Assembly: GCA_963753115.1 (NCBI GenBank)
Contig: CAVWBB010000003.1
Span: forward strand, 164,390-228,389
Direction: 5' to 3'
DNA from: Bog-473 sp963753115
Lineage (GTDB): Bacteria; Actinomycetota; Acidimicrobiia; Acidimicrobiales; RAAP-2
DNA length: 64,000 nt
The translations under genes were made by a program, and so were the position numbers. Numbering within the stretch: position 1 is the first letter of the stretch; every line of letters starts with the position of its first letter. This document shows, one piece after another, positions 1 to 8,434 of the stretch. The notes beneath the pieces are model-generated. The model ran no database searches and had not been told where the DNA came from. It saw only the letters and a list, made by a program, of their open reading frames with translations.

Positions 1-309
1 ATCCATCAGGAGAAGCAGCCCGAGAGCGGTTCTGAAAACGCAACATTCATCGTCCCTGCCGACATTTCGACAGAGGCGCGTGAGGTCGTGCTGGCGACAG
101 CGAAGACTCTCTATCGCGTCTTGGGGTGCCGGGGACTGTCGCGGGTGGACATGTTCCTGAAGGAAGATGGAACGGTAGTCCTGAACGAGGTCAACACGTT
201 GCCTGGCATGACCTCGTACAGCCGTTATCCGAGGATGATGGCGGCCGCGGGGGTACCGCTTACGGAAGTGATCGACCGGGTCGTGTCGTTGGCGTTGATC
301 GGAACGTGA
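1..309 (+). CDS. vanA: D-alanine--D-lactate ligase, VanA type (C-terminal part only)
   Basis: ATP-grasp ligase of the Ddl/VanA family, open from the first base of the window, so the N-terminus lies outside it. The last 102 residues end in the active-site segment LNEVNTLPG (nt 181-207) and SYSRYPRMMAAAG. From memory these read closer to enterococcal VanA than to housekeeping Ddl. VanA-type enzymes join D-Ala to D-lactate so that peptidoglycan precursors no longer bind vancomycin. The gene directly downstream is a VanX homologue, which supports a vanHAX-type cluster; vanH would be just upstream and cannot be seen. Family assignment is secure. Substrate (D-Lac rather than D-Ala) is inferred from similarity and from vanX. 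Confidence 0.85.
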   Translation: MHQEKQPESGSENATFIVPADISTEAREVVLATAKTLYRVLGCRGLSRVDMFLKEDGTVVLNEVNTLPGMTSYSRYPRMMAAAGVPLTEVIDRVVSLALIGT

Positions 310-311
310 CG

Positions 312-921
312 ATGCACGAGGACTTTGTCTTTGTCGACGAACTCGTACCCGGCGTTCGTTGGGATGCGAAGTACGCGACCTGGGACAATTTCACCGGAAA
401 GCCGGTGGACGGATATCTCGCAAATCGAATCGTCGGCTCGAGGGCGTTGTGTGCAGCCCTGGAACAAGGCGCGCGAGAAGGCCGCATCCTGGGGTTTCGG
501 GCTGCTCCTCTGGGATGGATATCGACCGCAGTGCGCCGTGGACAGTTTTCTGCGCTGGTCAGAGCAGCCTGAGGACGGCCGGACGAAACAACGTCACTAT
601 CCGAATATCGACAGAACCGCGATGTTCAAGTGCGGTTATGTGGCGGCTCAATCAGGTCACAGTCGGGGCAGCACGGTTGACTTGACGCTCTATCACTTGC
701 GTACCGGTGAACTTGCTCCGATGGGCGGTGACCATGATTTGATGGATCCAATCTCGCATCATGGAGCAAGAGGAATTACGCAACTCGAAGCGCGCAACCG
801 GAAATATCTGTGCTCCATAATGAGCGACTGCAACTTTGCTTCTTACGAGTGCGAGTGGTGGCACTACACGCTGAAGAACGAACCCTATCCGGATACCTAT
901 TTTGATTTCCCCATCACATGA
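312..921 (+). pseudogene. vanX: D-alanyl-D-alanine dipeptidase VanX, one-base frameshift
   Basis: Zn-dependent dipeptidase that removes D-Ala-D-Ala so only the D-Lac depsipeptide enters the cell wall. ATG at 312 lies two bases after the vanA stop. The first 51 codons (VRWDAKYATWDNFTGKPVDG region) are in one frame and the rest in another. One extra base at about 463-467 explains the break: removing it gives ALEKAREKAASWGF and restores a protein of about 202 residues, the normal VanX length. All metal and catalytic residues are present after the break: SGHSRGSTVD (His at 658, Asp at 679) and EWWHY (Glu at 853, His at 862). The protein ends in PYPDTYFDFP like known VanX. It is either a fresh pseudogene or a sequencing insertion; the intact motifs favour the latter. 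Confidence 0.85.
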
Positions 922-1185
922 TGAGCTCAGGTAGAGGCCGTCGAGGACCTCGGGGAGCCAAGGCACCGCAGCCCGGGCGGCCGCGGTTGCATCGGCCTCG
1001 GTCAGATACTCCCTGGCGGAGTAGTAGGCAATGGGAGTCCACCTGCCCATGTCCTCTGGATCTCGCCGGAACTCCTCGAAGCCGAACGTGCCCTCAGGTC
1101 GTCTGAAGATGTCGACGCAACGATCCACGGCAGCTGTCGAAGGGCTCGATAGGACTGACCAGCTCGGATCCAGTCGCATGGACAT
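652..1185 (-). CDS. conserved hypothetical protein whose reading frame runs into vanX antisense
   Basis: From ATG 1185 the first ~85 residues look like a genuine small protein (SWSVLSSPSTAAVDRCVDIF, then FGFEEFRRDPED and WTPIAYYS), a pattern I associate with short uncharacterised actinobacterial proteins. The frame then continues without a stop through the complement of the vanX 3' end to 652, where the sequence is merely antisense to VanX. The native stop is probably lost, and the natural protein likely ended near 922. The two genes are tail-to-tail, so this may mark a junction where the van segment joined the chromosome. Function unknown. Confidence 0.4.
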   Translation of the reverse strand: MSMRLDPSWSVLSSPSTAAVDRCVDIFRRPEGTFGFEEFRRDPEDMGRWTPIAYYSAREYLTEADATAAARAAVPWLPEVLDGLYLSSSCDGEIKIGIRIGFVLQRVVPPLALVRSKVAVAHYGAQIFPVARFELRNSSCSMMRDWIHQIMVTAHRSKFTGTQVIERQVNRAAPTVT

Positions 1186-1344
1186 GGCTGAATGATACGA
1201 GGGATCGGCCTCACTCCGAGCTCGCGGCCATCGGGGATGGGTCAGCACACCGGAAGGGTCACCCTCGGAGAGCCGGTGGCTCCCGGTGCGGCGCCGAAGG
1301 TCAGAAGTCACCACGCAACGAGTCGGTCTGACACCAGGCCCCGT

Positions 1345-1770
1345 CTACGTTGGACGGAAGCCTTCGAATTGGTCTGCCCCCTCGACAGGCGGCACCCAAT
1401 GATGACGAAAAGGCGTATGGAGCTCCGCAATGGGTGCGGGAAAGTCGGGGTCTGCGAAGCTCCCGACCGCAATCACCGTGATGGTGCGCCCTTCAAATGT
1501 CCAGAACACCGTTGATCCACACGTTGGACAAAAGTGGTAGCTGACGTCGGCTTCGTTGGCCGTGCCGACACCGTCTATCTCGAGCCCGTTGTAGACCTGT
1601 GTTGCACCGGTGATCCTGACATTCGCATCTTCGGAGAAGACAGCGCTGACTTGGAATGCACTGCCCGTGCGCTTCTGACAGAACTCGCAGTGACAGGTGA
1701 GGACGGAGAGCGGCTCCCTCTCGACAGTGACGTGGACTCGTCCACAGGCACATTCGGCGGTTCGCGTCAT
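1345..1770 (-). CDS. GFA-family (glutathione-dependent formaldehyde-activating-like) zinc protein
   Basis: A protein of 141 residues with the GFA/CENP-V zinc pattern: CACGRV near the N-terminus, CHCEFCQKRTGSAFQV, then FCPTCGSTVFW. Members bind zinc through these cysteines. Some were described as helping form S-hydroxymethylglutathione, but most, including this one, have no proven substrate. The start at 1770 (MTRTAECACG) was chosen because the domain begins immediately. Upstream in-frame codons to 1839 are not family-like. It stands alone between convergent and divergent small genes. Confidence 0.8.
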   Translation of the reverse strand: MTRTAECACGRVHVTVEREPLSVLTCHCEFCQKRTGSAFQVSAVFSEDANVRITGATQVYNGLEIDGVGTANEADVSYHFCPTCGSTVFWTFEGRTITVIAVGSFADPDFPAPIAELHTPFRHHWVPPVEGADQFEGFRPT

Positions 1771-1913
1771 CGCCACCACGTTCGCGCAGACTTCGGTTGA
1801 CGACAATCGGGCTCCGAGCTCAGAGGGTCCACCGGCCACGCCGGGAAGAGGTCCGCCGGTGTGGCCCCCTCCGCCAGATTGCTGGACCGTCGCACTATGG
1901 ATTCCCAGGGCGG

Positions 1914-2525
1914 ATGGATCGTGCAGATGTCATCATGGTCATTGTGGGGATGACAGGTGCCCGACCCTGGTGGCGGCCTCTCCTGGCTGCTCTCACTGTT
2001 CTCGTCCTGGGCTATGGCCTCTGCGGTGCCTCGGATCTCAGCGGTGCTTCCAGTGCGGTCGGCACGCCAGCACGCCCCCAGATCCTCGACTGCTACGAGG
2101 AAGCGACAGGTTTCACCGGCACTCTGCCATCCATAGGGCCGAATGACGTCGGATTTGGCCCCGGGTATTTTCCCCAGGCTCGTCGGCTGGCGACCATGCA
2201 TCCAACCGACTCGGGGCGAGAAGCTCGCCTCACCGGCTACAAGCTCCCTCCGGTTGTCTATCCGGGAGCCACGGTCACAATGACGATTGCTCCTCGAGCG
2301 CGGTCCTACGTCGTGCAGCAGAATCCATGGTCGCCTCGCCAAGGGAGCCAGTCGGTCACGTACCGGGCCTGTCTGCACAAGCGCGGGTTCTTTCCGCAGA
2401 GGTTTCGGTTCACCGACGGTCGAGTGCGGGGCTGCGTTCCGCTCGACATCCGGGTCGATGGTCAGCGCAGGAAGAGCCACATCGTTCTCTCATTCTTCGC
2501 CGGACCGTGCACGACCTCGTCCTGA
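1914..2525 (+). CDS. hypothetical exported or membrane-anchored protein
   Basis: About 203 residues. A hydrophobic segment (PLLAALTVLVLGYGLCGASD) lies near the N-terminus and looks like a signal peptide or anchor. The remainder is soluble, with spaced cysteines (ILDCYEEAT, YRACLHKRG, RGCVPLD, AGPC) that could form disulfides outside the cell. I do not recognise a family. The start is uncertain: ATG 1914, 1935 and 1950 are all in frame and none has a convincing ribosome-binding site. No obvious functional link to the neighbours. Confidence 0.55.
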   Translation: MDRADVIMVIVGMTGARPWWRPLLAALTVLVLGYGLCGASDLSGASSAVGTPARPQILDCYEEATGFTGTLPSIGPNDVGFGPGYFPQARRLATMHPTDSGREARLTGYKLPPVVYPGATVTMTIAPRARSYVVQQNPWSPRQGSQSVTYRACLHKRGFFPQRFRFTDGRVRGCVPLDIRVDGQRRKSHIVLSFFAGPCTTSS

Positions 2526-2680
2526 TCCGTCGATACGTCCGCGGCCCGGGCCGGAAATGGATGCCCACGTGAGGTCGCGCACCGAAGCCGCCACGGTACG
2601 GGCATGGAGGCCGACGACGCCGGAAGGGAGTTGCCGGCGCCGCTCGACAGGTCCCGGCCGCGTGTAGTGAACTCCGACGC

Positions 2681-3139
2681 ATGACAGAGAGGCTCGAGAT
2701 CTCCCGGGACATCGCTGCCCCACCAGAGCTGGTGTACGCCGCCATCTCCGACGTGACGCGTATGGGCGAGTGGTCGGAGGAGTGTCATGCCTGCGAGTGG
2801 CACGACGGCTACGACGGACCTGTCGTCGGCGCCACCTTTGACGGCCACAATCGCAACGGCCAGCACGAGTGGACGACGCAAGGCAAGGTCATCGAAGCCG
2901 ACGCTGGCAAAGCATTCGCCTTCGAGTGCTCCATGATGGACTTTCACTACTCGACCTGGGGCTACCGCATTGAGCCGACCGAGTCGGGGAGCCGGGTCAC
3001 GGAATGGAGTGAGGACCTGCGGCCCGAGTCCGTCCTGGAGTTCAGCCGGCAGACCTCTGGCGTGGATGACCGCGCGGAGAGGAACCGTACGACCATGAGT
3101 GCCACTCTTGCGCGGCTCGCCGCATCACTTGAGGACTAG
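2681..3139 (+). CDS. SRPBCC-family protein (polyketide cyclase/START-like fold)
   Basis: 152 residues. It opens with the typical SRPBCC start MTERLEISRDIAAPPELVYA, where a short beta strand is followed by the helix that closes the ligand cavity. It ends with a long helix (ERNRTTMSATLARLAASLE). These proteins bind hydrophobic ligands or catalyse simple reactions on them; the specific ligand cannot be read from sequence. Full length for the family. It is probably a single-gene unit. Confidence 0.8.
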   Translation: MTERLEISRDIAAPPELVYAAISDVTRMGEWSEECHACEWHDGYDGPVVGATFDGHNRNGQHEWTTQGKVIEADAGKAFAFECSMMDFHYSTWGYRIEPTESGSRVTEWSEDLRPESVLEFSRQTSGVDDRAERNRTTMSATLARLAASLED

Positions 3140-3318
3140 TCGAGACGTACTTTGGAGAGCAGAACGACCGCAAACGACGTCGAAGCCGTGGAATGGATAC
3201 ACCGCGTGTGGCCCGCACGAGCGGCAACGACCCGGTCGAGAATCGAAAGGGCCGACGACCGTCTGAGACTCCATTGAGAGGCGACATCGCTGTCTGACCC
3301 GTTTGGTAGACAGCGAGG

Positions 3319-3696
3319 ATGACTTCGATCCCGATCAGCCTGCGCGCGGTGGTCTTCGATTGCCCCGATCCTTCAGCTCTTGCGTCCTTCTACGCCGACC
3401 TCTTGAACGGCCAGACCGATCTCAGTGATCCGGAGTGGTGCGAGGTGCACGTCGGTGATCCGGCGTGCAAGCTCGCCTTCCAGCGTGCAACGCCGTATTC
3501 CCCTCCGGAATGGCCGGACGGTGCGCCGCAACAGCTCCATCTCGACCTGACCGTTTCCGACCTCCGTACGGCCGGACTCCGGGCTACCGAGCTCGGTGCG
3601 GTCGTCCTGACCGGCCCGGTGGAGGAACCAGACAACATCTTCGTCGTGTACGCCGATCCAGCTGGCCACCCGTTCTGCCTCTGTGAGGAGCGTTAG
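3319..3696 (+). CDS. VOC-family (glyoxalase/dioxygenase-like) protein
   Basis: 125 residues with the vicinal-oxygen-chelate fold: an N-terminal half starting at AVVFDCPDPSALASFYADLL and a second half ending in NIFVVYADPAGHPFCLCEE. HLDLTVSDL sits at the middle beta strand. Metal ligands are partly degenerate, as in many actinobacterial VOC proteins of unknown substrate. The start is supported by TAGACA at 3307-3312, six bases before the ATG, the leaderless promoter spacing seen across this window. Confidence 0.8.
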   Translation: MTSIPISLRAVVFDCPDPSALASFYADLLNGQTDLSDPEWCEVHVGDPACKLAFQRATPYSPPEWPDGAPQQLHLDLTVSDLRTAGLRATELGAVVLTGPVEEPDNIFVVYADPAGHPFCLCEER

Positions 3697-3783
3697 GCGA
3701 GGCCGATGGCGGCACTGGGAACACGGGGCCGACACGGACCATTTCCCCCGCACGCGGGGCGGGAGGCGTGAGATGCCGCCCGG

Positions 3784-4470
3784 TCACCAGCCGAGTTCGC
3801 TGTCACCCTCCTGGAACGTCCCGGTGGGGCCGTCCGCGCCGATCGTGGCCATGCGCACAATGACTGCAGCACCCTCTTCGACGGGCTGACCCGCGCCGCT
3901 GAAGGGGGTGAGCTCGGTCGCGGTGAAGCCGGGCTCGACGGCATTGAACTTGATCCCCGGATACGACTTCGCGTACTGGACGGTGAGCATCGAGACGGCG
4001 GCTTTGCTGGCGCCGTACACGATGCTCGGGAAGTGGAACTGGCGTCGTTCCGGGTTGGTGACGGCCCAAAACGAGCCGAGGGCGCTCGAGACGTTGACCA
4101 CCACCGGGTTCTCGGATGCCTCCAACAGGGGCAGGGCAGCCTGGGTCACCCGGACCACGCCGACCGCGTTGGTGTCGAAGACCTCCAGTGCAACGGGGCC
4201 GGTGACATCCGCCGTCGTGCTGATGCCGGCGTTGTTGACGAGGACGTCCAGGTGGCCTTCGCGCTCCGCGATCGCGCCCAGCGCGGCCGCCGTCGACGCA
4301 TCGTCGGTGACGTCCAATTGGACGAACTGCCCGCCGAGCTCGGTCGCCGCAGCCATCCCCCGCCCGGCGTCGCGCGCCCCGAGGTAGACGGAGTGCCCCC
4401 GCCCGATCAGCTGTCGGGCGGTCTCGTAGCCGAGTCCCTTGTTGGCCCCGGTGATGAGCGTCACGGTCAT
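3784..4470 (-). CDS. short-chain dehydrogenase/reductase
   Basis: 228 residues of classical SDR. The cofactor motif TGANKGLGYETA is at residues ~7-18, NNAGIS near 85, a Ser in VNVSSALG, and the catalytic YGASKAA (Tyr-x-x-x-Lys) near 155. The C-terminus FNAVEPGFTATELT is typical. It uses NAD(P)H on an unidentified carbonyl or alcohol. ATG 4470 is preceded by AAGGAG at good spacing. It lies downstream of marR on the same strand, with a gap of about 70 bases, so the two may be cotranscribed. Confidence 0.85.
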   Translation of the reverse strand: MTVTLITGANKGLGYETARQLIGRGHSVYLGARDAGRGMAAATELGGQFVQLDVTDDASTAAALGAIAEREGHLDVLVNNAGISTTADVTGPVALEVFDTNAVGVVRVTQAALPLLEASENPVVVNVSSALGSFWAVTNPERRQFHFPSIVYGASKAAVSMLTVQYAKSYPGIKFNAVEPGFTATELTPFSGAGQPVEEGAAVIVRMATIGADGPTGTFQEGDSELGW

Positions 4471-4540
4471 GTCTCGTGCTCCTTCGTCGCAAGGTCGCAC
4501 ACAGCTTCGCCCTTCGAGCGGGGCGCGGCGAAACGGGGAG

Positions 4541-5101
4541 TCAGAGACCGGCGTCGAGGACTTTGTGGAGCGCCACCTCGAGCGCGGCGCGGTCGCCGTC
4601 GTCGAGGTGCGCCACCAGGTGACGGTTGATCCCGTCGATGTGGGCGGCCACGGCCTTGTCGAGCACGGCCTGCCCCTCCGGCGTCAGCACGACATAGATA
4701 CTCCGGCGATCGCTCGGGCAGTTCTCCCGCGCCACGAGTCCCGCCTCCACCATGCGGTCGACCAGGCGGGTCACCCCGCCGGTGGTCAGCGCCACGTCGG
4801 CGCTGAGGCGGCTCATGGTCAGACGGCTCTCGGGAGCGCCCCCCACGTGGATGAGGACGTCGAAGAAGACGAGGGGGATCCCGACGTTCTGCTCGAGCTC
4901 GCGTCCCAGGCTGTCGGTCAACCGGCGGTGCGTCCTGACGATGAGGGTCATGAGGCGGATGCGGTCGTCGTCGATCTGGCTCAGGACACCGCAGGTGCCC
5001 CCGGCCTCGCCGGCGGCCTCGTCGCCGGTCACACCGCCATTGGGGCGCACCTCTCCCCGGTTCTGGTCACCGCCTGTTGCCGGGATGGTCGCCGTTCCCA
5101 T
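4541..5101 (-). CDS. MarR-family transcriptional regulator
   Basis: 186 residues. The winged helix is clear: LTMSRLSADVALTTGGVTRL (recognition helix region) followed by the wing ENCPSDRRSIYVVLTPEG, with dimer helices at both ends. MarR dimers bind palindromes and usually release them on binding a small ligand. It is divergent from yceI across a 120-bp gap holding a perfect inverted repeat (5144-5152/5172-5180), so it most likely represses yceI and itself. Start ATG 5101; longer in-frame extensions run through yceI antisense and were rejected. Confidence 0.85.
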   Translation of the reverse strand: MGTATIPATGGDQNRGEVRPNGGVTGDEAAGEAGGTCGVLSQIDDDRIRLMTLIVRTHRRLTDSLGRELEQNVGIPLVFFDVLIHVGGAPESRLTMSRLSADVALTTGGVTRLVDRMVEAGLVARENCPSDRRSIYVVLTPEGQAVLDKAVAAHIDGINRHLVAHLDDGDRAALEVALHKVLDAGL

Positions 5102-5143
5102 GTCGCTTCTCTCAGTCTCCCCCGAAAACTCTGCGATTCCCAG

Positions 5144-5182
5144 TATATCTGATTGACAAGTATCTGTATAGTCAGATATAGT
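5144..5182 (+). promoter_or_regulatory. yceI promoter with overlapping MarR operator
   Basis: TTGACA at 5153-5158 and TATAGT at 5177-5182 with an 18-bp spacer form a good sigma70-type promoter reading toward yceI. Perfect 9-bp arms TATATCTGA (5144-5152) and TCAGATATA (5172-5180) bracket the -35 and cover the -10, so a bound dimer would block polymerase. This AT-rich block stands out in the surrounding GC-rich DNA. Assignment to the adjacent MarR protein is inference from position. Confidence 0.75.
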
Positions 5183-5221
5183 GCAAGCAAGGAAATCCCG
5201 GCACATCAAGGAGACCAGCAA

Positions 5222-5785
5222 ATGAGCACCGACACCAGCACTTCTACCCTCCCGAAGGTTGGGACATACACGATCGATCCGGCCCACACCGAGGTCGGCT
5301 TCGTCGCCCGCCACCTGATCGGCACGAAGGTACGTGGCCGCTTCACCGAGGCCGAGGGCACCTTCACGGTGGCCGAGAACCCCACCGAGTCGACCCTGCA
5401 CGCCACCGTCCAGGCCGCCACCATCCACACCAACCAGGCGCAGCGTGACGAGCACCTGCGCACCAACGACTTCCTGGACGTCCCCAACCACCCCACGCTG
5501 ACCCTGGTCAGCACCGGGCTGCGCCAGGTCGACGACAGCAACTGGGTCCTCACCGGCGACCTCACCATCCGGGGCGTCACCAAGTCGGTCGACTTCGACC
5601 TCGAGTTCCTCGGGGAAGGGCCGTCCATGCAGGAGGGCAAGACCGTCGTGGCCTTCTCGGCCAGCGCCACCATCGACCGGCGCGACTTCGGCGTGAGCTT
5701 CAACCACTCGCTCCTCGACGGCAGCGTCGTGGTGGGTAACAAGGTCCAGATCGAGATCGAGGTCGAGGCCACCCAGGCCGACTGA
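5222..5785 (+). CDS. yceI: YceI-family lipid-binding protein
   Basis: 187 residues of the YceI lipocalin-like barrel: YTIDPAHTEVGFVARHL at the start, the conserved LRTNDFLDVPNHPTLTL, LTIRGVTKSVDFD, and the closing FGVSFNHSLLDGSVVVGNKV. Members bind isoprenoid-type lipids. There is no signal peptide here, so it is probably cytoplasmic. ATG 5222 has AAGGAG eight bases upstream. It is expressed from the promoter/operator at 5144-5182 and is the likely target of the divergent MarR regulator. Confidence 0.9.
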   Translation: MSTDTSTSTLPKVGTYTIDPAHTEVGFVARHLIGTKVRGRFTEAEGTFTVAENPTESTLHATVQAATIHTNQAQRDEHLRTNDFLDVPNHPTLTLVSTGLRQVDDSNWVLTGDLTIRGVTKSVDFDLEFLGEGPSMQEGKTVVAFSASATIDRRDFGVSFNHSLLDGSVVVGNKVQIEIEVEATQAD

Positions 5786-5843
5786 CCTCTGGCGGCCGCC
5801 GGCCCGGGACCCGGGTCGGCGCCGCTCGATACGCTTCCCGGCC

Positions 5844-7514
5844 ATGGCCAGCCTGCGCAACGCACCGGCCACCGGGCTCCGCCCCGTCGAGTCGACGCGC
5901 CCGCACGTGCTGGCGGTCGACCTCGGCACCGGTGGACCCAAGGTGGCTGTGTTGGCGGCCACCGGGCGGATCGCGGCCCATGCCTTCCAGGCGGTGGGAA
6001 TTGATCTGACCGACGATGGGGGAGCGGAGCAGTCCCCGCAAGCCTGGTGGGACGCCATCGTGGCGTCGGCCCGTCAGGCCATCGCCGACAGCGGCGTGGC
6101 GCCCGAGGACATCGTGGGCATCGGCTGCACCTCCCAGTGGTCGGGCACCGTGCCCGTCGACGACAGCGGAGCCGCCATCGGTCCCGCCATCACCTGGATG
6201 GACTCCCGCGGCGCTCGCGCCGTCCGCGAGACCGTGCGAGGTGCCCTCAACGTGCAGGGCTACTCCGCCTCCAAGCTGGCGAAGTGGGTGCGCCGCACCG
6301 GCGGCATCCCGAGCCAGTCCGGCAAGGACCCGGTGGGCCACATCCACTTCCTGCGCGAGCAGCGGCCCGACACCTACGCCGCGGCGGCGGTGTTCCTCGA
6401 GCCGGTCGACTACCTGAACCTGCGCCTGACCGGCCTGGCCCGTGCGTCGCACGACTCCATCACCCTGCACTGGGTGACGGACAACCGTGACATCAACGCG
6501 GTCGCCTACGACGACTCGCTGATGGCGCTGGCCGGCCTCGAGCGCGCCAAGCTGCCCGACCTGGTGCCGACGGGGAGCGTGCTCGGCGGTCTCGCCCCGC
6601 CCGCCGCCGCCGAGCTCGGCCTGCTCCCGGGAACGCCCGTCGTCGCCGGCACCGGGGACCTCCACTCGGCCGCCGTCGGCTCGGGGGCCGTGGCCGACTT
6701 CGACGGGCACCTCTACATCGGCACCTCCAGCTGGATCAGCTGCCACGTCCCGTTCAAGAAGACCGACGCGCTGACCAACATCGCCTCCTTCCCCTCGGGC
6801 ATCCCGGGTCGCTACCTCGTGGCCGACGAGCACGAGACGGGGGGCGCCTGCCTGACCTGGCTGCGCGACAACCTGCTCTTCCCCGAGGACGCCCTGACCG
6901 TCAACTTCTCCGTGCCTGCCACCAGCCCCCTCGCCCCCGGCAACATCTTCGCCACCCTCAACGACCTCGCCGCCTCGGTTCCCGCCGGGTCCCGCGGCGT
7001 CCTGTTCACGCCCTGGCTGAACGGCGAGCGCTCGCCGGTGGACGACCACACCATCCGCGGGGGGTTTCACAACATCTCGCTCTCGTCCACCCGGGCGGAC
7101 ATGGTGCGGGCGGTGTTCGAGGGCGTCGCGCTGAATTCGGCCTGGCTCCTCGGAGCGGTGGAGAAATACACCAAGCGCCCTTTCCCCTCCCTCGCCTTCG
7201 TCGGTGGCGGCGCCAACTCCGACCTCTGGTCGCAGATCCACGCCGACGCCACAGGGCGCACCATCCGCCAGATCGACGAGCCCGTCCTGGCCAACGTGCG
7301 CGGCGCCGGCCTGCTCACGCTCCTCGCGCTGGGCCACCTCACCATCGCCGACATCCCGGGCACGGTCACCGTCAAGGCCACCTACGAGCCCGATCCGGCG
7401 GCCGGCGAGGTCTACGCCGCGTTGCTCAAGGAGTTCGTCAACCTCTACGAGAAGACGAAGGCGATCCACAAGCGGCTGAACGGCCGCCGCCTGCAGCAGC
7501 TCACCGCCGGATGA
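5844..7514 (+). CDS. FGGY-family carbohydrate kinase, xylulokinase-like
   Basis: 556 residues. The N-terminal ATPase fold begins AVDLGTGGPKVAVL (phosphate 1 motif). WTSQWSGT-like and WMDSRGARA segments follow. The C-terminal domain has FVGGGANSDLWSQIHADATG, the adenosine-binding signature. Enzymes of this family phosphorylate xylulose, glycerol or related polyols; the sugar cannot be fixed by eye, though the overall pattern is closest to xylulokinases. TACGCT at 5830-5835 lies eight bases before the ATG. No sugar transporter or isomerase is adjacent, so its pathway is unclear. Confidence 0.85.
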   Translation: MASLRNAPATGLRPVESTRPHVLAVDLGTGGPKVAVLAATGRIAAHAFQAVGIDLTDDGGAEQSPQAWWDAIVASARQAIADSGVAPEDIVGIGCTSQWSGTVPVDDSGAAIGPAITWMDSRGARAVRETVRGALNVQGYSASKLAKWVRRTGGIPSQSGKDPVGHIHFLREQRPDTYAAAAVFLEPVDYLNLRLTGLARASHDSITLHWVTDNRDINAVAYDDSLMALAGLERAKLPDLVPTGSVLGGLAPPAAAELGLLPGTPVVAGTGDLHSAAVGSGAVADFDGHLYIGTSSWISCHVPFKKTDALTNIASFPSGIPGRYLVADEHETGGACLTWLRDNLLFPEDALTVNFSVPATSPLAPGNIFATLNDLAASVPAGSRGVLFTPWLNGERSPVDDHTIRGGFHNISLSSTRADMVRAVFEGVALNSAWLLGAVEKYTKRPFPSLAFVGGGANSDLWSQIHADATGRTIRQIDEPVLANVRGAGLLTLLALGHLTIADIPGTVTVKATYEPDPAAGEVYAALLKEFVNLYEKTKAIHKRLNGRRLQQLTAG

Positions 7515-7538
7515 TCACCGGCGGCGGACGACGAAGAC

Positions 7539-8375
7539 CTATCGCCGCCGCAGCAGTCCCCGCCGACCAGAGCCCTTCGTGACGATCAACGCCAGCGACG
7601 TCGTCACGTAGCCGGCCAACTCGGTGCGCAGGTGCACGTCGCTGTACGGCGGCACGTCGACGTGCTCGTCCTCGGGCGTCGCGCCCAAGGTGTAATCCAT
7701 GTCGACGTCATGGCCCGCCCGCCGTAGCCGCGCCACCAGCTCTTCGATGTCCCGCCGCCGGTAGAACACGGTCCCGCCGGCCTCGACGGTGGCGTCGTTG
7801 GACGACACGAGGTACTCGGTCGTGTGCACGGCCACGCCGCCGGGTCGCAGGCACGCCAGCGACGCGGCCACGAAGTCGATCCCGGCGCCGAGCGTCCCAA
7901 GATGCTCCAGCGCGCACGACGACCACGCGAAGTCGAACCCAGTCAAGTCCGCCGGCACCTCGGTCATGTCCACGGGGCGATAGGTCACCCGCTCGGCGAA
8001 CACCGCCGGCGCGCACAGCTCGAACTCGTTGAGGTCCTCGAGCCCGCCGGCCCACTCGACGGCCGAGTCCGTCCAGCCCGTGGCGACGGCCGACTCGCGG
8101 GGCTGGTCGGTGGCGACGATGGTGCAGCCGGCGTCGGCGAAGAGCGCGACCAGCGGCTCCTGCCCCACGCCGAACCCGAGCCCCCTGCGTCCCGCGGCGA
8201 GCAAGCCCCGCTCATGGAGGGCCTCGGCGATGAAGAGCCACTCCCACATCTTGCGGTGGAGCATGACCTCACGGCTCTCGTCGGCGGCCGCCCACATCGG
8301 CCGCAGCCGCTCGGCCCAGGCCCGCAGAGCCGGCGAGCGCAACGATTCGGCCGAGCACAATTGCGAGCGCAGCAT
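7539..8375 (-). CDS. class I SAM-dependent methyltransferase
   Basis: 278 residues. The SAM site reads GLGFGVGQEPLVALFADAG (motif I), followed by acidic ATDQP and the motif IV region FDFAWSSCALEHLGTLGAG. LRPGGVAVHTTEYL is the usual post-motif strand. The N-terminal helical part (MWEWLFIAEALHERGLL) resembles sugar- or lipid-modifying methyltransferases, but the acceptor is unknown. It is convergent with the FGGY kinase and on the same strand as the glutamine-synthetase-like gene. Confidence 0.8.
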   Translation of the reverse strand: MLRSQLCSAESLRSPALRAWAERLRPMWAAADESREVMLHRKMWEWLFIAEALHERGLLAAGRRGLGFGVGQEPLVALFADAGCTIVATDQPRESAVATGWTDSAVEWAGGLEDLNEFELCAPAVFAERVTYRPVDMTEVPADLTGFDFAWSSCALEHLGTLGAGIDFVAASLACLRPGGVAVHTTEYLVSSNDATVEAGGTVFYRRRDIEELVARLRRAGHDVDMDYTLGATPEDEHVDVPPYSDVHLRTELAGYVTTSLALIVTKGSGRRGLLRRR

Positions 8376-8434
8376 GACCGGGCGACCTTATCGGGGTGGC
8401 CGCCTCGCCTCGCCGCCGGGCCGCCCCCGGAGGA

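Noticed and set aside
5700..7469. A 589-codon minus-strand frame
   Set aside because: Antisense to the FGGY kinase; Gly/Val/Asp-rich translation without motifs.
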